Of a stretch of DNA of 12,970 nucleotides, positions 1 to 7,473 are shown piece after piece (within the stretch, counting starts at the first letter, position 1; every line of letters begins with the position of its first letter). The notes under the pieces were generated by a model. The model was not told the DNA's origin. It was given only the letters and a program-made list of their open reading frames with translations, and ran no database searches. A program made the position numbers and the translations under genes. This DNA comes from an uncultured bacterium (GTDB taxonomy: Bacteria; UBA4055): NCBI GenBank assembly GCA_937873545.1, contig CALMWI010000489.1, positions 1-12,970 on the forward strand. The letters are read 5' to 3'.

Positions 1-96
1 AGAATTTTTTAAAGGAACGGAACCGGTTGTTTCAATTTCCTGAGCAAGGGTTACAAAAGCCGCAATAACCATTATAAATAAAACTATTTTTTTCAT
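1..96 (-). CDS. Secreted protein, N-terminal fragment (3' end outside window)
   Basis: The reading frame begins at the ATG complementary to 94-96 and stays open to base 1, giving 32 residues: MKKIVLFIMVIAAFVTLAQE, then IETTGSVPLKNS. This is a classic Sec signal peptide: two lysines, a hydrophobic core of about 13 residues, and a likely cleavage after LA before QEIET. A good ribosome binding site (AAGGAA) lies about 6 bases upstream of the ATG, and a promoter-like element sits further upstream at 128-156. The product is therefore probably a periplasmic, outer-membrane or surface protein with its own transcription start, separated from the preceding gene by a terminator. The mature part is too short to name a family. 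Confidence 0.75.
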   Translation of the reverse strand, partial: MKKIVLFIMVIAAFVTLAQEIETTGSVPLKNS

Positions 97-127
97 AATA
101 ATTCCTTTTTTGTTATGTTTTAACAGC

Positions 128-156
128 ATAATACGCAATTTATGAGATTAAAGCAA
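128..156 (-). promoter_or_regulatory. Putative sigma70-type promoter for the signal-peptide gene at 96-1
   Basis: Read on the minus strand, TTGCTT (151-156) is followed by a 17-base spacer and TATTAT (128-133), a 5/6 match to the -10 consensus. The -35 match is weaker (3/6). It lies just downstream of the terminator at 157-183 and about 30 bases before the start codon's upstream region, which is where a promoter would be expected. It is predicted by consensus only. Confidence 0.4.
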
Positions 157-183
157 ATAAAAAGGGCGGAAAATTTACCGCCC
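157..183 (-). terminator. Rho-independent terminator after the 971-aa repeat protein gene
   Basis: On the minus strand GGGCGG (183-178) pairs perfectly with CCGCCC (169-164) across an 8-base AT loop, and the stem is followed at once by TTTTTATT. It begins about 23 bases past the TAG stop of the 971-aa gene. The GC-only stem plus U-tract fits an intrinsic terminator for minus-strand transcription. There is no U-tract on the other side, so it does not look bidirectional. Confidence 0.85.
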
Positions 184-206
184 GGATACTTTAACTGCAT
201 GAGATT

Positions 207-3122
207 CTAGTAAACTGCCGTTACAAAGTAGAATTTTTTATTTCCGGCAGGCACAGTGGCAGTCCACGAATTCGTCGTCACATTTTCATCTTCGCAGAAC
301 CATGAAGAATCATAGTGGTCTTTGTACGGGTCGTCAGATGAGAATACCCTGTAATACGCTGCAGAAGGTATAGCATCCCAGGTTATGCTGACATTCGTTC
401 CGTTGTTCGTGAAACTTGTTATGTTAGGAATTTCAAAAGTTCCGTTGTTTACATAAACGCATTTTGAAGCTCCGTCGCCAGTTTCGCAGTAGAAAGTTCC
501 TGTGTAAGCCAATGTTACCGGAACTAACCATTTTAAGTTCTGTAAAGCCTCGTTTTCGAAATCAGGATTTGATCCCTGTATAGGAGTTTTATTATAACGC
601 CACTCGTAAGGCCCGTTGACGATATTTGTTGTAAAATATGTTTCCGGGCAGGTAATCGAGTAACCGTATCCAATCGAAACATGCTGGTGCGCATCTCCGT
701 TCAGATCAAGTTTATTGTTCGTCCATGTACCGTGGTTCGAAATATTCCCTTTTGCCTGAATATTCAGCCACCAGCCTTCCGGATTATCCTGAACCGTACC
801 TACATTCCTGAAGTTACCGTTTATTATAAGATCAATAAAAGAGTCGGGTTTGTTCTGCAGATATCCGGTATTTAGTATTTCTCCCTCAAAGACGACATTA
901 ACATCAAGATCCGTAAAGCCGTTAAGCATAAGGTCTCTCAAAGTTGAGTCTTTAATTTTCGCTGAGTTGCTTAAAAACACATAACTTAAAGCAGGATCGG
1001 CTTTTATTTCAGCGTTAATTACCAAACCGCCGTTGATATCAGCATTATACCCGCCGGTCAGATCTAGAGGACAATTCTGCATGTCAATAATGCAGTTTAA
1101 AAAAATAAGATCAGACCCAGCTTTAATCCCGCTGCCGTTCATGCAAACAATATTTGAGGAAGCTATCGGATTGACGTAAGCAGTTGAAAGGTTTTGGACA
1201 GAACTTCCGTAAAAATACAGATAACCGTTGGACCATGTTCCCTTGTTGTCAATACCTGAACCGACACAGAGTAGATCCAGTCTGTAACCGTAAGGATTAT
1301 TCCTGACCGTACCGCTGTTTGTTAAAGTTCCATAGACATTTATAGATGTGTTCCAGTTTGAACAATTCTGTAGAGTACCGATGATTTCAGTATGACCGTA
1401 GAGCGATAATCCGCTGTAATCTACTTCAACTGTTCCTGATAATGTGAAGTTTGTGATAGAGCAGGCTGAAATATACGCCCCGCTATTCATATCAAGATAC
1501 GAAACAGCTTTTGTCTGGGGATCAGCAATTAAAGATACCTGGTAAATATAATAATCATCCATATACAAACTGCGCCCCCCGGTAAAAGAGAAGGGATTAT
1601 TAAAAAATTCTACTCTTGAGTTGAGATAAATATCAGAAATTGCCTGTATTCCGGCTGTGTTATGTGAATAGATCACGAAATTGCTGAAATATTTCCCGTT
1701 TGCGCATGAAACATTCTGAACAGAACTTCCTGAAAAGTTAAGTACCAGGTTGTTAAAAGTTCCTTCATTATACAGGTTCTGGCCGTTAAAATCAATATAT
1801 AAGAAGTATACGCCGGAATTATCTGTAACAATTCCTCTATTCTCGAAATCTCCGTTTATCGTAAGAGTATATGTATATGAAGAAATGTTACGCATTGTTC
1901 CTGAATTGATGATTTCGCCTTCGAAAATATTTCCTTCATGCACATTGGTCATTCCGGTTGAATTTAGATTTTTCAATACGCAGCTCTGAATATAACTTTC
2001 TCCGGTCATAAATAGGTTCGAAACAGCTTTGCCTTCAGAATCACCTTCGATATAAGCCATATAGAGATAACCTCCGTCAATATTCAAGTTTCTTCCGTTT
2101 TTAAGGTTGATCTTATGATCGGAAAACTCGATCGCGGAGTTAAAAAAATACAGATCAGAATCTGCCGACAAACCGTTAGGATTCGTGCAGTATATATATT
2201 GAGGGCTTAATGGAAAGTTATAATCTATTATTAGAGAATTAGCGTTTTCAGAGCCTGAAAAATACAGGTATGAAGGCGAAAATGTTCCGTTGTTTTCAAG
2301 AGCATTGTAGCTTTTGAAGCTGTAGTTGGTAACATCGCCGGAATTATAGAAAGTGTTATAAGATTCAATACTGAGATGATACGGGTCGTTATTGGCAATA
2401 GTTCCTTCGTTGCGGAATGAGTCGTAAGTAAAAAAAGTTCTGTGCGCATTAACAGCCGCGCTAATCACTCCGTTATTTACTGTGCTGCCTTTGGCGGCCA
2501 CATTATACGCTGTGAGTATAACTCCGGTGAGAGACAGGTCTGTTAAATCAGATTCATTAATGTATGCACCTCCGGTCATGTGCAAGAAAGAAACAGGAGG
2601 ATATACAGGCTTTCCGGTCAAATCGCCGTTGTTAAGATATCCGCTTTCTAAACTGATTCCGTATCCGTATGAAAGATCGAGTCCCCCTCCCGAGATAAAT
2701 GTAATTGAAGAGCTGTTGAAATAGAGGTCGGAAACAGCCTTCAAGGGAATCGGGTTCTGAATATTAAAGTTTTGGACTCCAATCGGAGATCCGGGATCAG
2801 TATGAACTGATTGAATTGAAGAACCATTCATATTGATATCTCTATTAGTAATAGTTCCGGTGTTAGAGAGATTACCGCTGCAGAAAACATAGAGCTGATA
2901 ACCAATAGTCTGATGATTCCGTATCGTACCTTCATTTATTATATTTCCATTAACAGACAGAGACCAGTTTCCGTTATAAGGCTGAATAACTCCTCCCGGG
3001 AAAACATGCAGATCCTCGTTCAAAGTTACATCGCTTGTAAGTTCGTACAAACCGGTAACATCCAGCGCAATTAGATTCGTTACAATTGCAGTTGTCAGAA
3101 TTGCTGTAATTTTCTTGAACAT
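207..3122 (-). CDS. Secreted modular beta-helix-like repeat protein with Ig-like and FN3-like C-terminal domains (971 aa)
   Basis: This is a large predicted exported protein. Residues 1-20 are a Sec signal peptide (MFKK, hydrophobic core, cleavage probably near NLIA/LD). Residues about 30-820 are Asn/Gly/Tyr-rich and made of repeating rungs such as NEGTIRN, NSGTVRNN and NKGTWSN, as in right-handed beta-helix surface proteins. A longer module recurs: NxGT(W/F)xNxxLxxxG anchors lie at residues 87, 277, 452, 626 and 797. Residues about 820-893 look Ig-like (C825, W841, C879 in FYC). Residues about 899-971 look like a fibronectin-III domain (ITWDAIPSAAYYRVF...KKFYFVTAVY). The start has an AGAGGG Shine-Dalgarno sequence about 8 bases upstream. 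It lies 77 bases behind its 797-aa paralogue, probably co-transcribed with it, and is closed by the terminator at 157-183. No outer-membrane sorting tail, LPXTG motif or catalytic motif is seen. An adhesive or structural surface role is inference. Confidence 0.85.
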   Translation of the reverse strand: MFKKITAILTTAIVTNLIALDVTGLYELTSDVTLNEDLHVFPGGVIQPYNGNWSLSVNGNIINEGTIRNHQTIGYQLYVFCSGNLSNTGTITNRDINMNGSSIQSVHTDPGSPIGVQNFNIQNPIPLKAVSDLYFNSSSITFISGGGLDLSYGYGISLESGYLNNGDLTGKPVYPPVSFLHMTGGAYINESDLTDLSLTGVILTAYNVAAKGSTVNNGVISAAVNAHRTFFTYDSFRNEGTIANNDPYHLSIESYNTFYNSGDVTNYSFKSYNALENNGTFSPSYLYFSGSENANSLIIDYNFPLSPQYIYCTNPNGLSADSDLYFFNSAIEFSDHKINLKNGRNLNIDGGYLYMAYIEGDSEGKAVSNLFMTGESYIQSCVLKNLNSTGMTNVHEGNIFEGEIINSGTMRNISSYTYTLTINGDFENRGIVTDNSGVYFLYIDFNGQNLYNEGTFNNLVLNFSGSSVQNVSCANGKYFSNFVIYSHNTAGIQAISDIYLNSRVEFFNNPFSFTGGRSLYMDDYYIYQVSLIADPQTKAVSYLDMNSGAYISACSITNFTLSGTVEVDYSGLSLYGHTEIIGTLQNCSNWNTSINVYGTLTNSGTVRNNPYGYRLDLLCVGSGIDNKGTWSNGYLYFYGSSVQNLSTAYVNPIASSNIVCMNGSGIKAGSDLIFLNCIIDMQNCPLDLTGGYNADINGGLVINAEIKADPALSYVFLSNSAKIKDSTLRDLMLNGFTDLDVNVVFEGEILNTGYLQNKPDSFIDLIINGNFRNVGTVQDNPEGWWLNIQAKGNISNHGTWTNNKLDLNGDAHQHVSIGYGYSITCPETYFTTNIVNGPYEWRYNKTPIQGSNPDFENEALQNLKWLVPVTLAYTGTFYCETGDGASKCVYVNNGTFEIPNITSFTNNGTNVSITWDAIPSAAYYRVFSSDDPYKDHYDSSWFCEDENVTTNSWTATVPAGNKKFYFVTAVY

Positions 3123-3157
3123 AAAACTACCCTCTTTTTAATTTTCTCCTACACGAT

Positions 3158-3183
3158 AGTGCACAATAATATTGGTGTTCACT
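3158..3183 (-). other. Imperfect hairpin between the two paralogous repeat-protein genes
   Basis: On the minus strand AGTG pairs with CACT, CAC with GTG and AAT with ATT, with small bulges and a 3-base loop. This gives about 10 base pairs in 26 bases. It sits between the stop of the 797-aa gene and the start of the 971-aa gene. No U-tract follows, so it is not a convincing intrinsic terminator. It could be a processing or stability element, or chance. Confidence 0.25.
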
Positions 3184-3199
3184 AAGAAAACCATCTTTA

Positions 3200-5593
3200 T
3201 CAATATACTGCCTTCACAACATAGAACTTTTTACTTCCGACAGGCGTGCCTGACCATGAATTCGTCGTTGGTTCTGCTTCCAGAGTCCATCCTGTATCTG
3301 AATATGGATCCAGACCGGAAAATACTTTATATGATGAAGCTGAAGGAATATTATCCCAAACTATACTTACGAGAGTTCCGTTATTACTGAAGCTTGTAAT
3401 GTTCGGTATTGCGAAGACACCGTCGTTAACAAATATCTTTCTTGTCGGTCCGTCCCCGGTCTGGCAGTAGAATGTTCCGAATTTCGAAGAACTGAGCGGA
3501 ACATTGAAAAGAAGCTGGAATGTAGTCGGCTGCGAAAAATCCGGGTCTGAAACGCTTATAGCAGAATTATTATAATACCATTGCCAAGGTGAATTTACAA
3601 GCTCAGATTCAAAATATATTGCAGGACATGTAATATTGTTTGAATTAAGAATGGATATCTGCTGGTCGGCTGTTCCGTTCATATAAAGGTAATAGTTGCT
3701 CCATGTACCGTTATTCTCGATATTGCCTTTAGCTTTAACTGTCAGGTTATAACCGTCAGGATTGTCCGCGATAAAAGATTCATTGCGGAAATCTCCTTCA
3801 ATATTCAGGGTGTACCAGTACCACGGATGATTCTGAATAACACCGTAGTTCGTAAGCGGGCCTTTGAGTAGATTGGCGTTATCGACCACCAGTATCGTGT
3901 CTCTAAGATCGACTTTATCTATGACGGTATTCTGCATATAGCAACCGTTTTTCATGCTGAGAGAGGATGTTGATTTTGTCTCAGAACCGAGAATGTTTAT
4001 CCTGTTAAGGTATCCGCCGTTCAATGTAAGATTATAGCCTGCTGTAAGGTCGAGCGTGTAATCTGTAAAATTTACCCACGAGTTCCTTAGAACGACATCG
4101 GACAAAAGTTTTACGCCGTTAGGGTTGCTGCAGTTAAGATAATAAGATTCGAGAAGGTTTCCGTTCAGGCAGGTCAGATTCTGCTGAGATGAAGTTCCGT
4201 TAAAATACAAATACTCATTATCCCATATTCCGTTGTTGATCAGATTACCTTTTATGTTAAAAGTGAGATAATATCCTGATCCGGGATTGTCCCTGACGAT
4301 CGAATTGTTGATAAAATCGCCGTTGACATTAATTGTGTACCAGTACCATGAATGGTTCTCTACGATTCCATTATTGACGATCGGCCCGTTGAAAACATTC
4401 GCATTATCAACTATCTCGATCTCGCCTGTAAGCGTAAGCTGATTCAGCTCGGTATTCTGCATATAACAGCCGTTCGTCATGTTCAAATATGAAACTGCTT
4501 TACCTGATGAGTCTCCGAATATCTTTACTCTGTTCAGATACCCGCCGCTGAGAGCCAAATCATAGCCTCCGGTAAGATCAAGAGCATAATCGCCGAAATT
4601 CAGATATGAATTCGTAAATTTCAGATCAGATTGTGCGATAACTCCTGCAGAATTCGTAGAACTTACATAAAAAGCATTAATGCCGTTAGTTGCGGAACAT
4701 GTTACATTCTGTGCTGAACTGCCTAAGAAATACAGATAATCATTATACATCAGCCCTTCGCATAAGAAATCGCCGTATGCATTGAATAAATAGTGGTTTA
4801 ATACACCGTTGTTGGTAAAAACACCGTTTGAATTGACATGCAGCAGGTAGGGATCGTTGTTCCTGAAAGTTCCGTTATTGAAAAAAATACCGTTAATAGT
4901 TAGTATCCTGTGCCCATTTACGGCAGGCATAACATCACCGATATTGATCGAAGTACCGCTGATTATCACATCATTCTCAAGCTGGAAATAACCGATCAGA
5001 TAAAGGTCGGAACAGGTAGAGTTGTTTATTCTTGAATCGTTTATCATTTCCAGATACGAAACGGGAGTGATCCCTGTTTTACCGATAACATTTCCGTCAG
5101 TCATATAGCAGTTGTCCAGTTTTACCCCGTATCCGCCTCTAAGATCAAATCCGCCTGCTACAAAGTCAATATAAGAATCTTTGAAATAAAGATTCGTCAG
5201 AGCAAGGATCGGATTCGTGTTGTTAATATATAAATATTCCGAACTTATCGGAGTTGAAGAAGATCCGACTGAAATCCGCTGTTCGATCAAACCGTTCAGG
5301 TTCGTCGTATAGTTCGTCAGGGAACCGTTATTGATTATATTGCCTGTGCAGTTCACAGTAAGAAGATATCCTATAGAAGGGTAATCCTGTATCGTCCCTT
5401 CATTTATTATGTTGCCGTTAACGGTCAGTATCCTGTGCCCGTTATAAGGCTGTATCACTCCACCGGGATGAACATGAAGATCTTCGTTAAGTGTGACATC
5501 CCCTGAGTCCAGTTCCCAGAGTCCGTAAATATCCAAAGCAAGAAGATTTGCTGTAAAAACCGCGATTAGAATGATTATTATTTTTTTAGGCAT
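3200..5593 (-). CDS. Secreted modular beta-helix-like repeat protein, paralogue (797 aa)
   Basis: This is a paralogue of the 971-aa protein downstream. Both share the N-terminal block (GL-[YW]-EL, DVTLNEDLHV, PGGVIQPYNG, NIINEGTI) and the C-terminal tail. Residues 1-20 are a Sec signal peptide (MPKK, IIIILIAVFTANLLA). The repeat region has module anchors at residues 88, 277, 453 and 627, one fewer than its neighbour, which accounts for the 174-residue length difference. Internal copies are close: NGHRILT occurs at 51 and 226, and WYWYT at 416 and 591, both exactly 175 residues apart. Residues about 650-724 look Ig-like (C656, W672, C710). Residues about 730-797 look FN3-like (VSIVWDNIPSASSYKVF...KKFYVVKAVY). 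The ATG has an AGGGGGG ribosome site about 5 bases upstream. It follows the ABC exporter genes by 83 bases, with a weak promoter-like element there. It is probably periplasmic or on the cell surface; ligand and function are unknown. Confidence 0.85.
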   Translation of the reverse strand: MPKKIIIILIAVFTANLLALDIYGLWELDSGDVTLNEDLHVHPGGVIQPYNGHRILTVNGNIINEGTIQDYPSIGYLLTVNCTGNIINNGSLTNYTTNLNGLIEQRISVGSSSTPISSEYLYINNTNPILALTNLYFKDSYIDFVAGGFDLRGGYGVKLDNCYMTDGNVIGKTGITPVSYLEMINDSRINNSTCSDLYLIGYFQLENDVIISGTSINIGDVMPAVNGHRILTINGIFFNNGTFRNNDPYLLHVNSNGVFTNNGVLNHYLFNAYGDFLCEGLMYNDYLYFLGSSAQNVTCSATNGINAFYVSSTNSAGVIAQSDLKFTNSYLNFGDYALDLTGGYDLALSGGYLNRVKIFGDSSGKAVSYLNMTNGCYMQNTELNQLTLTGEIEIVDNANVFNGPIVNNGIVENHSWYWYTINVNGDFINNSIVRDNPGSGYYLTFNIKGNLINNGIWDNEYLYFNGTSSQQNLTCLNGNLLESYYLNCSNPNGVKLLSDVVLRNSWVNFTDYTLDLTAGYNLTLNGGYLNRINILGSETKSTSSLSMKNGCYMQNTVIDKVDLRDTILVVDNANLLKGPLTNYGVIQNHPWYWYTLNIEGDFRNESFIADNPDGYNLTVKAKGNIENNGTWSNYYLYMNGTADQQISILNSNNITCPAIYFESELVNSPWQWYYNNSAISVSDPDFSQPTTFQLLFNVPLSSSKFGTFYCQTGDGPTRKIFVNDGVFAIPNITSFSNNGTLVSIVWDNIPSASSYKVFSGLDPYSDTGWTLEAEPTTNSWSGTPVGSKKFYVVKAVY

Positions 5594-5622
5594 AAATCCC
5601 CCCTGATTTTTAAGTTATTCAC

Positions 5623-5651
5623 AAAATAAGCACAAAAATCAAAGAAATCAA
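5623..5651 (-). promoter_or_regulatory. Weak sigma70-like promoter upstream of the paralogous repeat-protein pair
   Basis: On the minus strand TTGATT (5651-5646) and TATTTT (5628-5623) are 17 bases apart, each a 4/6 match to consensus. They lie in the AT-rich 83-base gap between the second ABC gene and the 797-aa gene. The gap is so AT-rich that a chance match is quite possible. If real, it would let the repeat proteins be expressed independently of the exporter operon. Confidence 0.25.
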
Positions 5652-5676
5652 TAAAAAATATCAATTTTTAGAATTT

Positions 5677-7473
5677 CTAATTAAGCCCGCGGTTCTCGTC
5701 ATCCTTCATCTGGGTAGTCCAGAGTTTATGATAAACCCCGTGTTTTTCAAGAAGCGCAAGATGAGTTCCCGTTTCGACGACTTTACCGTTCTCAAAAACG
5801 ATTATCTTGTCAACATTTACTATTGTTGTAAGCCTGTGAGCTATAATAATGGTGGTTCTGTCTTTCATGATCTTTTCGATCGCGTGCTGTATGATGTTTT
5901 CTGAGATTGAATCTATCGAAGCTGTAGCCTCATCCAGTATCAGTACTTTAGGATTTTTCAGAAGTGCTCTCGCAATAGACAATCTCTGTCTCTGTCCGCC
6001 TGAAAGCTTAAGACCACGCTCACCGATGACTGTATCGAATTTGAGGGGCAGTTCATTAATAAACTCATAGATATTCGCGTCTTTACAGGCTTTCTCTATT
6101 TGTTCCTTTGTAGCGTTAAGATCGGCGTATTTCAGATTGTTCAAAATCGTGTCGTTAAAGAGCAGAGCATCCTGAAAAACGATGGAAATATTGTTCCTGT
6201 ATTCATCAATATTGAGCTTTTTTATATCTGTTCCGTTGAATTTTACGGTACCTTTCTGAGGATCGTAAAATCTTAATATCATGTTGATAACAGTAGATTT
6301 CCCCGCACCGCTCGGTCCGACAAGAGCTACCGATCTGCTGTCTTCTATCGTAAGGTCAACGCCGTTTAAGGCGACCTTGTCTTTTTCCTTTTCATACTTG
6401 AATTCAACACCTTCAAATTCTATCTGCCCTTTGGAAGAATCGATCTTGTCGGGATTTTCTTCAATGACAAGCTCATCAGGATAATCTATGTACTCGTAGA
6501 TCCTGTCTATAGAGACGAAGGCGGATATTACGAAGATCATAGTTCCCGAAAGCTCGAAAATAGGTTCAAAGAGATTTCTTACGAGCATAATGAAAGCGAG
6601 AAGAATTCCCAGGGTGATCTCATCTTTAATAAGCAGGTTGAGGCCGTAAACGATGATCGTTACATAAAAAGCATGCCAGAAAAGCGTTCCTACAACTTCG
6701 AACATACGGTTTGTTATACCGAGTTTGATGCTGTCTTTTATATACTCTCTGCTTTTTCTCAAATGTCTTGAAGCTTCATAATTCTCGTTGCCGAAAGCCA
6801 TCACGATCTTGATGTTGGACAAAACTTCCTGCAGGTAACCAAGCAGACGGCCCCATTTCTCTGAAGTTCTTTTACGGTATTTTTTGAAAAAGTTCATGAT
6901 TATAGTAACAAAAAAATACTGAAGAAGGATCAGGATAACTATAGCAAGCGTGATCTTCCAGCTGAGATAAACGAGCATTGTCAGAGAAAAGGCGACTTTA
7001 AGAAAGGCGTTGAAGAAATCAAAGAACGCGTCGGAAGCCAGGTATGAAACAGAACCTACATCGTTATTCATACGGGAAGTGATCTCACCGGAAACCCTTT
7101 TCGCATAAAAAACGGGCGATTTCAGCAGAAGCGCGTTGAACAGCTTTTCCCTTATATCCTTTCTTATATTGTACTGAAGGTACCATCTGATATAGATATG
7201 ACCGAGAAAAAGACCGCTGTAAACCAGATACATCATAGTTATAATGAAGAAGAAAATATTCATTGATGAAAAATCTTTAAGTGGAATAACTTCATCAACG
7301 CAGTATTGGATAATAAGCGGCGGAAGCGTAATAAGAAGATTGCTTATTACGTCGAAAAAAGCAAGGCCCAGTATCAGCCACTTATACTTAGACATGAATC
7401 TGTAAAGCTTCGGCATTCTGGTGATCATCTGTCTGTAGGAAATATCGTATTTGTTGTGGTCTTTATCCTTCAT
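5677..7473 (-). CDS. ABC exporter half-transporter, fused TMD-NBD (598 aa)
   Basis: This is a half-size ABC exporter of the MsbA/LmrA/MdlB type: a six-helix membrane domain (about residues 31-325) fused to an ATPase. The nucleotide-binding domain is complete: A-loop Y360, Walker A GPSGAGKST (386-394), Q-loop Q434, signature LSGGQ (490-494), Walker B VLILDE (510-515, catalytic E515) and H-loop H546. There is no N-terminal C39 peptidase domain, so it is not a double-glycine bacteriocin processor. The gene overlaps the end of the upstream ABC gene by 11 bases (ATGAAGGATAA). That arrangement suggests translational coupling and a heterodimer made in equal amounts. No strong Shine-Dalgarno sequence precedes this ATG, which fits coupling. 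With the HlyD-type protein two genes upstream, it probably forms an inner-membrane efflux or secretion unit. The substrate cannot be read from the sequence. Confidence 0.93.
   Translation of the reverse strand: MKDKDHNKYDISYRQMITRMPKLYRFMSKYKWLILGLAFFDVISNLLITLPPLIIQYCVDEVIPLKDFSSMNIFFFIITMMYLVYSGLFLGHIYIRWYLQYNIRKDIREKLFNALLLKSPVFYAKRVSGEITSRMNNDVGSVSYLASDAFFDFFNAFLKVAFSLTMLVYLSWKITLAIVILILLQYFFVTIIMNFFKKYRKRTSEKWGRLLGYLQEVLSNIKIVMAFGNENYEASRHLRKSREYIKDSIKLGITNRMFEVVGTLFWHAFYVTIIVYGLNLLIKDEITLGILLAFIMLVRNLFEPIFELSGTMIFVISAFVSIDRIYEYIDYPDELVIEENPDKIDSSKGQIEFEGVEFKYEKEKDKVALNGVDLTIEDSRSVALVGPSGAGKSTVINMILRFYDPQKGTVKFNGTDIKKLNIDEYRNNISIVFQDALLFNDTILNNLKYADLNATKEQIEKACKDANIYEFINELPLKFDTVIGERGLKLSGGQRQRLSIARALLKNPKVLILDEATASIDSISENIIQHAIEKIMKDRTTIIIAHRLTTIVNVDKIIVFENGKVVETGTHLALLEKHGVYHKLWTTQMKDDENRGLN

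Noticed and set aside
3158..3183. Intrinsic terminator between the two paralogous genes
   Set aside because: The hairpin is bulged and AT-rich and has no U-tract after it, so it was kept only as an unexplained structure.
3811..4470. Mobile element or CRISPR-like direct repeats
   Set aside because: The 525-base periodic repeats are in frame within one coding sequence and reflect protein modules. There are no transposase genes, terminal inverted repeats or short repeat-spacer units.
207..5593. The two repeat proteins as type I secretion substrates of the adjacent HlyD-ABC system
   Set aside because: Both have clear N-terminal Sec-type signal peptides and no C-terminal type I signal or RTX nonapeptides. 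Adjacency alone is not enough.
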